34,845 nt of DNA from Candidatus Heimdallarchaeota archaeon LC_2 (GTDB lineage Archaea > Asgardarchaeota > Heimdallarchaeia > Heimdallarchaeales > Kariarchaeaceae). A program made the translations under genes and the position numbers. The stretch lies in the NCBI GenBank assembly GCA_001940725.1, contig MDVR01000060.1, positions 1 through 34,845 of the forward strand, written 5' to 3'. The notes under the pieces are model-generated. The model worked only from the letters and a program-made list of their open reading frames with translations. It had not been told where the DNA came from and did no database searches. Numbering within the stretch: position 1 is the stretch's first letter; every line of letters begins with the position of its first letter. Below, in pieces: positions 26,400 to 34,845 of the stretch.

Positions 26400-27767
26400 T
26401 TGGAAAATATGGCCTTACTACAGCTTTCAATAATTGAAGCCGAAAAAAACATAATAGAAAGAACTGCAAAAATCACAATTGTCGGATTGGGTAAAATGGG
26501 TCAACCTTTAGTCTTAGTCTTCACCAATGCAGGTTTTAACGTAACGGGTTTTGATATATCAGAAGAGACTGTAAATATGTTGAATGTAGGTAGGACATTA
26601 ATAATAAATGAACCTGAGGTACAAGATAGATTAGTTAATGCAGTTGCAAATGATAAATTTACAGCTACAATAAACATTGAAGAAGCAGTTAAAGATACAG
26701 ATTTCATTATAATTATAATACCGGTCTTAACAGAAAATGATGGAAATGCTGATATTAAAAATCTTCTACAACTTTATCAAGATTTAAGAGATCATTGTGA
26801 AGAAGGTGTAATCTTTATACAAGAATCAACGTTACCACCTGGGACAACATCGGGTCCGGTAAAAACAGTTTTGGAGAATAAAGGTTGGAAATCTGGGAAA
26901 GAATTTGGATTGGTTTTTGCACCTGAAAGAACTCTTTCAGGAAGAGTAATAGAGGATATTGAAGTTAGGTATCCCAAAATTATTGGTGGAGATACAGAAA
27001 ATTCCGCTAAAATTACAAAAATCCTCTATGAACAAGTTTGTAGAAAAGGTGTATTGAATCTTACAAACACAAGTACAGCTGAAGCGGTAAAAACCTTCAA
27101 AGGAGCTTATAGAGACGCGAATATTGCAATTGCGAACCAGTTTGCAATTCTAGCAGATCTATATAACATTGACATCTTAGAAATTATAGATGCTGCAAAT
27201 ACAGAACCTTTTTCTCATATTCATAAACCTGGAATCGGTGTTGGAGGTCATTGTATCCCCGTGTATCCTAGATTTTTAATAGCTCAAGGTAAAGATATGG
27301 GATACTTGCCTACATTATTTTCAACATCGCGTGAAATTAACGATTTCATGGTTGATTATGCGATTGAAGTATTTACTAAATACGCAAATCAACCAGTTGA
27401 AGATGTTTTAATTCTTGGAATTGCTTATAGAGGAGGTGTAAAAGAAATAAGACTATCACCTGCATTAAGATTAATCCCTCAATTAAGATCATTAAATATG
27501 CGTGTTAAGGCAACAGACCCTCTATACTCAACAGCAGAAATTGATAATATTTTTGGAGTGGGAACAGGAATTGAGTGGGATGAGAATTTGCTTTCCGAAT
27601 ATAAGAATCTAATTATCGTGACGGATCATGTTGAGTTTAAAGGTCATGAAAGCAAATTAAATAATCATATTATTTATGATGGAAGATATGTCATCGATCA
27701 TAATTTAGTGGATAATTCTAAACTCCTGCAACCTGGTAGACTGACTCTACAAAATAATGATCATTAA
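26400..27767 (+). CDS. Nucleotide-sugar 6-dehydrogenase (UDP-glucose/UDP-ManNAc dehydrogenase family)
   Basis: This enzyme oxidises the C6 hydroxyl of a UDP-sugar twice, using NAD, to a uronic acid. The N-terminal Rossmann motif is IVGLGKMGQPL (27-37), followed by FDIS. The middle domain has FAPERTLSGR (173-182), typical of the UDP-ManNAc/UDP-GlcNAc dehydrogenase subgroup, and AVKTFKGAYRDANIA. The catalytic cysteine is C285 in GVGGHCIPVYP (280-290). The C-terminal UDP-binding domain begins with ILGIAYRGGVKEIR. At 455 aa it is full length. The start is TTG at 26400 or ATG at 26409. The product would feed acidic sugars into the surface glycan made by neighbouring glycosyltransferases. Confidence 0.9.
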   Translation: MENMALLQLSIIEAEKNIIERTAKITIVGLGKMGQPLVLVFTNAGFNVTGFDISEETVNMLNVGRTLIINEPEVQDRLVNAVANDKFTATINIEEAVKDTDFIIIIIPVLTENDGNADIKNLLQLYQDLRDHCEEGVIFIQESTLPPGTTSGPVKTVLENKGWKSGKEFGLVFAPERTLSGRVIEDIEVRYPKIIGGDTENSAKITKILYEQVCRKGVLNLTNTSTAEAVKTFKGAYRDANIAIANQFAILADLYNIDILEIIDAANTEPFSHIHKPGIGVGGHCIPVYPRFLIAQGKDMGYLPTLFSTSREINDFMVDYAIEVFTKYANQPVEDVLILGIAYRGGVKEIRLSPALRLIPQLRSLNMRVKATDPLYSTAEIDNIFGVGTGIEWDENLLSEYKNLIIVTDHVEFKGHESKLNNHIIYDGRYVIDHNLVDNSKLLQPGRLTLQNNDH

Positions 27768-28444
27768 AATATTGACTTAAAAAATTCCCAAATCTGAGTT
27801 TTACCGATTTTAGAATCCCCAAACTCGCGACTTTTGAATATATACCCGAATTGTTCTATTTTTGCATCGCGGGGTAATATTTTTAACAAATCAAACAACA
27901 ATTTATATCCTTTTAAGGCTAATTTGTCAGATTCTAATAAGGGAGCAACCATGTCCACTTTTCCTCCAAAAAAACCACTCATAATGTCTTTTGGTCTCTG
28001 TCTTCTTCTTAATAGTAAACTGAAATAAGCAAGAACCTGAGCGGTAAATGACATCAATTTTCTTGTAAAAGGCCAGTCCTCGACTTTGACCCGATATCCA
28101 ATTACAATATCTCCATTCTTTTGAAAACAATCATAAGCATCCATTAGAGATTCTGGTGGATGTTGAAAGTCTCCATCTATTACCATGAAGTTTGGAGTGA
28201 TACAGCTTTTTATACCTTCAACGATTGAAATTGTTAGTCCATGAACGGGCTCATTCTTACGATCTAAAAGCTTAACCTGATCGTTTTTCTCTTTAACAAT
28301 TTCCTGAGTAGTGTCGGTAGAACCATCATCCACAACAATAATATTTATCTCAGGTAATAGCTTAACAATTTCATCACATAAGCGCCCAATATTAGCTTCT
28401 TCATTTAATGTCGGGATGATAATTGTTAAATCTTTAGCTTCCAC
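27764..28444 (-). CDS. GT2 family glycosyltransferase (dolichol-phosphate mannosyltransferase-like)
   Basis: A compact GT-A enzyme of the DPM1/DPMS type. It begins with LTIIIPTLNEEANIG (6-20) and VVDDGSTDTT (37-46); the DXD metal site is DGDFQHPPE starting at D90, a signature strongly linked to dolichyl-phosphate mannose/glucose synthases; and the acceptor-loop equivalent is DIMSGFFGGK. It lacks a membrane anchor, so it is probably soluble or peripheral at 226 aa. Family knowledge suggests transfer of mannose or glucose from a nucleotide donor to polyprenyl phosphate. Such lipid-linked sugars are what GT39-like enzymes such as the one at 28566 use. The stop overlaps the dehydrogenase stop by 4 bp (TTAA serving both strands). 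Confidence 0.88.
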   Translation of the reverse strand: MEAKDLTIIIPTLNEEANIGRLCDEIVKLLPEINIIVVDDGSTDTTQEIVKEKNDQVKLLDRKNEPVHGLTISIVEGIKSCITPNFMVIDGDFQHPPESLMDAYDCFQKNGDIVIGYRVKVEDWPFTRKLMSFTAQVLAYFSLLLRRRQRPKDIMSGFFGGKVDMVAPLLESDKLALKGYKLLFDLLKILPRDAKIEQFGYIFKSREFGDSKIGKTQIWEFFKSIF

Positions 28445-28565
28445 ATCTTAGCATTTTTGAAGGATTAAATAGCCTTTTAGTTTGTGATTTAATCCTAAGA
28501 GGATTTATGTTTTTCAACTGAGAAAAATCATTCCAATTAGGATCTAATTATAAAAAGGAATTTCC

Positions 28566-30845
28566 GTGATACATTTATATTTTCTACCCATAATCGCTGT
28601 ATTATCCATAGGTACATTTGGAGCTGAAATTATGCGAAAACGTAAATTCTTTGAATTTAATTTCTACGAGTGGTTTGCTGAAAGTTGGTTAATCGGATCT
28701 TTTATGTTAATTGTTCCAATGGTTTTAGTATCCCTTCTATTTGAAAGACGATTGTATCATTTTGTATATGCTTTTTATGCAGTTGCACTTCTTGTATTTT
28801 TGTATTATATTCTATATGTGACTGTTGCGATTAGACCTTCTCAAATCCTTAAACGTGACACAATTACAAAGAAAACGGATTATAAATTATATTCAATCAT
28901 CTTGACCCTATTGATTTTTGGATATACATTCATAGCGATAATCTATCCTGAAAGAGGATGGGATGCATTGCAATTTTATTTACCAAACTCATTGTATTTT
29001 TTCCTAAGTGATGATATTCCACCTTCAGTCAATCCTTTTACTTTCTTTCCAACTTTTAAACCACCTAGTAACACTTTATTCTTAACTTATTCTTTATACA
29101 CAACCCAAGGGTTCTACGCCCATTTGGTACCTATATTTTTCTTAATAGGAATTGCTTGTGCCACAATCATATTTGCGATGGATCTAGGTCTTTCAAAAAG
29201 AGAAGCTTTGATCTCTAGTATTTTTCTCTTAACAACCCCTGTTGTATATGTGACAATAACGCAGTACAGCTTTTATCAGGAATTACCGGTAACATTTTTC
29301 TTTTCCATGGCAATTATTTATTATCAAAGAGGGCATCGGACAGGTAACATATCAGATTACTTCTTGTCATCTATGGCAGCTTCATTAGCAGTTCTTTCCA
29401 AGATTTCTGGATTCACAATAATAATTTTATTGCTGGTTACTTTTCCAATCCTAAAAACAAAGTCTCAAAGAATTGGGAGGTATTGGATTTTAATACCATT
29501 AAGCATGTTTCTTGCTAGGAAGGCGAGTTACGATACTTACGTTGGAACTGGGATAGTAATCTTAATGATTGCTTTTTTAATTGGATTGCAACTTGAATAT
29601 AGCAAGAATAATGAAATCCTATCAAATAAGTATCACCGAGCAAAAGTAATAGGTTTGATATTAACTCTATTTGCATATTTGATTTCCCTTTCACTTTGGA
29701 TAAGGCATATGCTTTCCTTTCCAAGTACTATAGAATTTCTACGGAAAGTATATTTTGAACGAGATAACAATTCCATTGCATGGCATTTTTCATCCAATAA
29801 ATTAGTCAGTGAAATTTATCTAGAAAATGCCCATAGTGCTAGTTTTATCACCTCAATTTTAGCAATTTTCATTGCAAGCCAATTTGGTCTATTTTTAGCC
29901 TTACCGAAAATACTAGGAATCGTAAAATCTTACAAAAAATACCCAACAATTAATCTCTGGTTAGGAACCTTCTACATTCTATGGTTAGCCTTCCATTCAA
30001 CTGTTTCAATAAGATATCTATCAATAATTTGGATTCCACTTAGCATTACAATTGTACTTGGTATTGAAAGTATAATCAAATATTTTGAAGTCCCACAGTG
30101 GTCAAATCATATTTATCTTACATTGATTCTAACAAATTTTCTATTTTATTTTTCATTCATTCCTTTTGAATTCATCCTCATGGGATATCATGAGCGGTTA
30201 TTTGCATATCATACTTCATTATTCAATTTATTAATTTATTTAACAATATTTTGGATTGGAATGTACTATCTCCTAGTAAAACTAGGAAAACAGAAATTAG
30301 ATGATCTTGAAGTAATTTCACAAAAAAACAAAAGGAAAATAAGAAGGAAGAAAGGGGTTGTAGTTCTACTTTCAATGATTATTGTTATTGCACCTGTTGC
30401 AGAACAATTGATAGTTTTAACATACACTGGGTTTGACATTGATGAATTTCAAAGTATAATGGTTCATGATAATCGGGGAACAGTAAGAGAACTTGTTGAT
30501 TTTATGAAGGAACTAAATTTTGGATTTGACAGAATAACAATAGTAGTAAATATCCCCGGCTTAGGTTATTGGCTAAATCGTCCTGTGATTGATTTACTTT
30601 TTGTTGATAGTTATTTGGAATTAAATGGCAGTTCTGTTTTTGATAATTCAAATATTACACAAGTATTTTATGATTTAAAGGAAAATGATGTTGAGTATGT
30701 AGTTAAATTACTAGAGAATCATGTATTTTATCAAAGCTACAAAGAACGATATATTTTGAAATATCCATTTCTTGGGGGTTTGAACTCAACGTTTGGTGAA
30801 AGTATATTTATAAACGAAGAATTTGAACTATGGGCACTTAAATAA
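28566..30845 (+). CDS. GT39/PMT-like polytopic membrane glycosyltransferase, copy A
   Basis: A 759-residue protein with about a dozen hydrophobic segments spread over residues 1-600, ending in a soluble ~140-residue C-terminal domain. The first extracellular loop has ERGWDALQFYLPNS (129-142), with D133 in the position of the acidic catalytic residue of GT-C enzymes (ArnT/PMT-like), and VNPFTFFPTFKPPSNTL (155-171). These enzymes move sugar from a polyprenyl-phosphate donor to a protein or glycan outside the membrane. The start is GTG at 28566. It is divergent from the DPMS-like GT2, a likely donor-forming partner. It is a paralogue of the gene at 32583; both contain EFNFYEWFAESWLIGSF. Confidence 0.7.
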   Translation: MIHLYFLPIIAVLSIGTFGAEIMRKRKFFEFNFYEWFAESWLIGSFMLIVPMVLVSLLFERRLYHFVYAFYAVALLVFLYYILYVTVAIRPSQILKRDTITKKTDYKLYSIILTLLIFGYTFIAIIYPERGWDALQFYLPNSLYFFLSDDIPPSVNPFTFFPTFKPPSNTLFLTYSLYTTQGFYAHLVPIFFLIGIACATIIFAMDLGLSKREALISSIFLLTTPVVYVTITQYSFYQELPVTFFFSMAIIYYQRGHRTGNISDYFLSSMAASLAVLSKISGFTIIILLLVTFPILKTKSQRIGRYWILIPLSMFLARKASYDTYVGTGIVILMIAFLIGLQLEYSKNNEILSNKYHRAKVIGLILTLFAYLISLSLWIRHMLSFPSTIEFLRKVYFERDNNSIAWHFSSNKLVSEIYLENAHSASFITSILAIFIASQFGLFLALPKILGIVKSYKKYPTINLWLGTFYILWLAFHSTVSIRYLSIIWIPLSITIVLGIESIIKYFEVPQWSNHIYLTLILTNFLFYFSFIPFEFILMGYHERLFAYHTSLFNLLIYLTIFWIGMYYLLVKLGKQKLDDLEVISQKNKRKIRRKKGVVVLLSMIIVIAPVAEQLIVLTYTGFDIDEFQSIMVHDNRGTVRELVDFMKELNFGFDRITIVVNIPGLGYWLNRPVIDLLFVDSYLELNGSSVFDNSNITQVFYDLKENDVEYVVKLLENHVFYQSYKERYILKYPFLGGLNSTFGESIFINEEFELWALK

Positions 30846-30921
30846 ATAATTTTGAAATTAGTGAAGAAAAATTCATTTATAGATTAACCATTCCACAAAT
30901 ATCCGCTTTTAAGATTCCCTT

Positions 30922-32265
30922 TCATTTTAATCGTTTTCTAATTACGATTATTGGAGCGAATATTCCAATCCAAATTGAAATGAGAATAAAATCATCTCGA
31001 GAGATCCTTTCAGATTTATTATTGTCTGCACCTGTTAATTCGGTTGACTTAGTATTTGAATTCAAATCTGTATTAGTGGTTGAATTGGTACTACTCGATG
31101 AAGTTGAACTGGTACTACTTGATGAAGTCGAACTGGTACTACTTGATGAAGTCGAACTGGTACTACTTGATGAAGTTGAACTGGTACTACTTGATGAAGT
31201 CGAACTGGTACTACTTGATGAAGTTGAACTGGTACTACTTGATGAAGTTGAACTGGTACTACTTGATGAAGTCAAACTGGTACTACTAGTTGCGACTTCA
31301 CCTTCAGTACCAAAACTACCCCATTGTGAAAGATAGTTTCCTGTGCTATTAAATTTTTGGATTCTGTGATTATTCCAATCTGTAACATAAACATCCTCAT
31401 TTGAATCCGATACAATTCCACTTGGAAGGTTAAATTGACCATCACCTGTACCAAAATTACCCCATTGTCTTAGATAACCACCCGTATTATTGAATACTTG
31501 TATTCGATGATTCCCATTATCCACAACATAGATATTACCACTTACTCCAATATTGATACTACGAGGGCTAATAAATTGACCATTTCCAGAACCACTGGTT
31601 CCATATTTTAAAAGAAGGGTGCCATTTTGATCAAATTTTTGAATTCGCTGATTTATAGCTCCAGCTGTATACACATTTCCAGATGAATCCACTACAACAT
31701 CCATAATAGATTGAAATTGTCCATCACCTGTTCCAAAATCACCCCATTGTGTTAAATACGTCCCAGTATTATCGAAAACTTGTATTCTGTTATTTCCTTG
31801 ATCTGCAACATATAAACTCCCATTCACATTAATTGCAATTCCATAGGGATTATTGAATTCTCCATCACCAGTACCTAACCCAAAACCAATTTGCCTTATG
31901 AATATACCATTACTAGAAAATTTTTGAATCCTATTATTTCCTTGTTCTGAGACAAATATATCACCATTTACGTCTATTGCAATTCCGTAAGGTCGATCCA
32001 ATTGACCGTCCAAACTGCCACTCGTCCCAAATTGGAAAAGAAGTGTTCCATTTTGATCAAATTTTTGAATTCTATCATTTCCCCAGTCAGTTACATAAAT
32101 ATTTCCGCCTGAATCATTAGCCAGAGACATAGGAGTAGAGAATTCAATATTTAAACTTTCAATTGTAGAATTAATGGGGTTTATATTGCTATTTGATGTC
32201 TCTATTAACATTGAAATCAAAAGTAATAATACAAGCAAACGCAAAACATGTATTAATGATCTCAA
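30922..32265 (-). CDS. Secreted NHL-repeat protein with Ser/Thr-rich stalk and C-terminal membrane anchor
   Basis: The start is TTG at 32265, followed by a signal-peptide-like hydrophobic stretch (residues 5-20). Six NHL repeats, each with a NxRIQKF-type segment (around residues 63, 110, 158, 205, 252 and 299) and GTGDGQF-type loops, fill about 45-325 and would form a six-bladed beta-propeller. Residues ~327-400 are an almost pure Ser/Thr stalk of 8-residue repeats (SSSTSSTS), a natural O-glycosylation substrate. A C-terminal hydrophobic segment (~425-441, ILISIWIGIFAPIIVI) ends with RKRLK, giving a cell-surface, outward-facing propeller. It lies between the two GT39/PMT-like genes, which might glycosylate the stalk. 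Confidence 0.88.
   Translation of the reverse strand: MRSLIHVLRLLVLLLLISMLIETSNSNINPINSTIESLNIEFSTPMSLANDSGGNIYVTDWGNDRIQKFDQNGTLLFQFGTSGSLDGQLDRPYGIAIDVNGDIFVSEQGNNRIQKFSSNGIFIRQIGFGLGTGDGEFNNPYGIAINVNGSLYVADQGNNRIQVFDNTGTYLTQWGDFGTGDGQFQSIMDVVVDSSGNVYTAGAINQRIQKFDQNGTLLLKYGTSGSGNGQFISPRSINIGVSGNIYVVDNGNHRIQVFNNTGGYLRQWGNFGTGDGQFNLPSGIVSDSNEDVYVTDWNNHRIQKFNSTGNYLSQWGSFGTEGEVATSSTSLTSSSSTSSTSSSSTSSTSSSSTSSTSSSSTSSTSSSSTSSTSSSSTSSTSSSSTSSTSSSSTNSTTNTDLNSNTKSTELTGADNNKSERISRDDFILISIWIGIFAPIIVIRKRLK
31082..31292. repeat. 24-bp minisatellite encoding the Ser/Thr stalk
   Basis: About nine head-to-tail copies of a 24-bp unit reading GAAGTYGAACTGGTACTACT plus TGAT, differing mainly at one C/T position and in the edge copies. 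On the coding (minus) strand each unit encodes eight Ser/Thr residues. Because the period is a multiple of three, the array keeps the reading frame when copies are gained or lost, and it is also open on the other strand. Confidence 0.92.
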
Positions 32266-32582
32266 GTTATTTCTAGATATGATTAGATAATCAAAATACT
32301 TTTGAATTTAAACGTAAATTTCGTTATCTTATATCTAAATTTATTATATTTTATTTCATTATTTTTAGATATTGATGACTTAAATCATCAATCCAATTCA
32401 GATATTTTTGATAAAAATTGTTTTTTTCAATTATTGTTAAATCTTTGATCTCAACAGGTAAGTGTTTTTCAATTAATAATAGCGATTCAAAATAGGATTT
32501 AATCTATGGAAGATTTAAAAAAATCTGACATTGAATACCATATTCATAAATCCTCAATTTATAATATATACAGAGGTTTTAG
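32266..32582. other. Intergenic region between divergent genes, no recognised content
   Basis: 317 bp of AT-rich DNA separates the NHL gene from the second GT39-like gene. A 34-codon ATG ORF at about 32504 overlaps the next start but has no ribosome binding site or recognisable content. Both promoters are expected here; no single box stands out. Confidence 0.5.
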
Positions 32583-34316
32583 ATGTTTCTTGCATACTTC
32601 TTACCATTAACTGCTGTATTTGCAGTTGGTACATTCGGAGCCGAAAAATTGAGGAAAAAGCAATTCATTGAATTCAATTTTTATGAATGGTTTGCGGAAA
32701 GCTGGTTGATTGGTTCCTTTTTTCTAATAATTCCAATGGTTCTAGTTTCATTATTTATGAAAAATCATCTTCACCATGTTGTGTACACGTATTATTCAAT
32801 TGCACTTCTAATTTTACTTTATTACATTCTAAATGCTAGTGCTTCAATAAAACCTTCACAGATTGTAAATAAAGGCACTATTAAAGGGATTAGAGAGTAT
32901 AATTCCTATACTCTTCTCTTGATTTTTCTATTACTTGGTTATAGTTTTATTGCATTATTATTACCTCAAAGAGGTTGGGACGCATTACAATTTTATTTAC
33001 CCAATTCAATATATTTTTTCTTAAAGGATGATATACCGTCGACAGTCAATCCCTTTACATTTTTTCCAACCTTTAAGCCCCCATCTAATACATTGTACTT
33101 AGTGTATTTATTGTATACTACAAAAGGGTTTTATGCCCATTTGCTTCCAGTAGTTTTTCTAGTTGCAATTGTGTGCGTTACAATAATATTTGCGATGGAT
33201 CTAGGATTGTCAAAGCGTCATGCTAAACTCGCCAGTATATTCCTACTTACAACGCCCTCAATTTACATCACAATGATTGAATATAGCTTTTATCAAGAAT
33301 TTCCTCTTACATTTTTTTATTCAATGAGTTTGGTTTATTATCAAAAGGGATTGAAAACGGGGGATAAGAGTAATTTTATCCTATCTTCATTTGCAGTTTC
33401 ATTGGCTGTATTATCCAAACTATCAGGTTTTACAGTAATTATCATGTTAATAATTTTATTTCCAATAACTGCGAAAAAAAATGAAATTTGGATTAAGTAC
33501 TTAGGACTCCTAGTTTTCGGCATATTTCTAGCCCGTAAAGCTGCATATGACACTTTTATAGGTACTGGATTAGTCATACTAATTATCTCAATAGGTTTAG
33601 GATTACAATTAAGAGAGATCAGACGAAAGGAAATAATATCTTACTCAAAGCTCAAATCAAACTCAAAAGGTTTCATTTTAGCAATTTCTATGTATTTGAT
33701 TTCTTTGATTATATGGATCCAGCATATGTTAAAATTTCCAAATACAATGAAATTTTTACGAAATCTATACTTTGAAAGAAGTAATTCTTCAATATCATGG
33801 CATTTCACGACTAATAAAATAATAAATGAGACCTACTTCGAGAATGCACATGCGGTTAATTTTTTTACATCTGTTTTCCCAATATTGATTGCAAGTCAGT
33901 TTGGTTTATTTCTGCTTCTACCCAAAATTCTTGGAATAAAGAAAGCTTTTGAAAAATATCCCCTAGTCAATCTTTGGTTGGGAACTTTCTATATTTTTTG
34001 GTTAGCGTTTCACTCACAAGTCTCAATTCGATATCTTTCTGTAATTTGGATCCCCATGGTAATAATAACAGTTCTTGGTATCGAAGAAATAATTTGTTAT
34101 TTTAAAATTCAGCAATATTCAGATCTGATTTATTTAATGCTTATATTAACGAATTTCTTGTTTTATTATTCATTTATTCCAATTGAATTCATTAATCTAG
34201 ATTTTCACTCAAGGCTTTACCAGTATCATGTTTCATTATTTCGCCTATTATTATATTTCACTGTATTTTGGGGTATCATGATGATATTGAAGAATTACTT
34301 CTTTCTATGTATTTGA
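32583..34316 (+). pseudogene. GT39/PMT-like polytopic membrane glycosyltransferase, copy B, broken by direct duplication
   Basis: This is the paralogue of the gene at 28566. It begins MFLAYFLPLTAVFAVGTFGAE and shares EFNFYEWFAESWLIGSF, RGWDALQFYLPNS (catalytic-type Asp) and VNPFTFFPTFKPPSNTL. The reading frame parallels copy A to about residue 570 (LYQYHVSLFRLLLYFTVFW), then ends after NYFFLCI at 34316. That end is not natural: at 34302 the sequence jumps back to an exact second copy of 33685 onward, in another frame, so the C-terminal ~190 residues present in copy A are missing. It is either a real 617-bp duplication that inactivates the gene or an assembly error; in the latter case the gene is intact. 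Confidence 0.75.
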
Positions 34317-34845
34317 TTTCTTTGATTATATGGATCCAGCATATGTTAAAATTTCCAAATACAATGAAATTTTTACGAAATCTATACTTTGAAAGAAGTA
34401 ATTCTTCAATATCATGGCATTTCACGACTAATAAAATAATAAATGAGACCTACTTCGAGAATGCACATGCGGTTAATTTTTTTACATCTGTTTTCCCAAT
34501 ATTGATTGCAAGTCAGTTTGGTTTATTTCTGCTTCTACCCAAAATTCTTGGAATAAAGAAAGCTTTTGAAAAATATCCCCTAGTCAATCTTTGGTTGGGA
34601 ACTTTCTATATTTTTTGGTTAGCGTTTCACTCACAAGTCTCAATTCGATATCTTTCTGTAATTTGGATCCCCATGGTAATAATAACAGTTCTTGGTATCG
34701 AAGAAATAATTTGTTATTTTAAAATTCAGCAATATTCAGATCTGATTTATTTAATGCTTATATTAACGAATTTCTTGTTTTATTATTCATTTATTCCAAT
34801 TGAATTCATTAATCTAGATTTTCACTCAAGGCTTTACCAGTATCA
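33685..34845. repeat. Exact 617-bp-offset direct repeat inside copy B
   Basis: Bases from 33685 (TTTCTATGTATTTGATTTC) recur from 34302 and remain identical by eye through the window end (34302-34845 equals 33685-34228). The offset is 617 bp, not a multiple of three, so the second copy is read in a different frame. The join follows AAGAATTACTTC at about 34290-34301. No insertion-sequence ends or target duplications are visible at the join. Confidence 0.92.
34307..34845 (+). pseudogene. Duplicated internal fragment of copy B, running off the window
   Basis: From the ATG at 34307 the frame encodes the same MYLISLIIWIQHMLKF... membrane segments as copy B residues 370 onward, identical through the last base. 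It could continue past the window into the missing C-terminal part. It lacks the catalytic first loop, so alone it should not be an active glycosyltransferase. Confidence 0.7.

Noticed and set aside
31082..31292. Regular short repeats resembling a CRISPR array, and a plus-strand ORF of repeated LVLLDEVE units
   Set aside because: The 24-bp units abut with no spacers and encode the Ser/Thr stalk on the minus strand; the plus-strand ORF is open only because the period is a multiple of three.

Overview
The window is AT-rich and densely coded. It looks archaeal and is most plausibly from an Asgard archaeon. That placement is inference: GTG and TTG starts are common, short GAGG/AGGT Shine-Dalgarno-like motifs precede only some starts, the tRNA is followed by a bare T-run, one gene fuses a longin-like domain to a membrane region, and another has the layout of the eukaryotic ER translocon factor CCDC47. 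No ribosomal or phylogenetic marker is present, so the taxon is not fixed.

Layout. 1-4820: glycan genes (a partial unknown ORF, an NAD-dependent sugar epimerase, a GT4 glycosyltransferase, a SAM methyltransferase, a membrane-anchored GT2). 5101-14746: nine co-directional genes: DUF58/vWA protein, MoxR AAA+ ATPase and a multi-TM protein (probable membrane-linked chaperone module), then an active-looking sugar-1-phosphate nucleotidyltransferase, a degenerate paralogue of it, a Pol-beta-type nucleotidyltransferase, a second epimerase, a KaiC/RecA-like protein with a broken P-loop, and the CCDC47-like protein. 14757-17007 (minus): bifunctional NAD(P)H-hydrate repair enzyme and a coiled-coil protein. 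17008-18391: no protein gene, but three identical tRNA-Lys(UUU) copies in 312-bp tandem units, each with the trailer side of a long inverted repeat. 18392-24976: longin-TM protein and a translationally coupled FtsX/MacB-type permease pair, one with an ectodomain of about 1,100 residues. 25083-26243: solo TnpB. 26400-34845: nucleotide-sugar dehydrogenase, a second GT2, two paralogous GT39/PMT-like membrane glycosyltransferases flanking an NHL-repeat cell-surface protein; the second paralogue is broken by an exact 617-bp direct duplication that runs to the window end.

How it fits together. Nucleotidyltransferase, epimerases and dehydrogenase make activated sugars; GT2 enzymes probably load lipid carriers; GT4 and GT39-like enzymes build or transfer glycans to surface proteins such as the NHL protein. 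The strongest candidates for something new are the CCDC47-like gene, the paired active/inactive nucleotidyltransferases, the longin-membrane fusion, and the fold-back structure around the tRNA-Lys copies.
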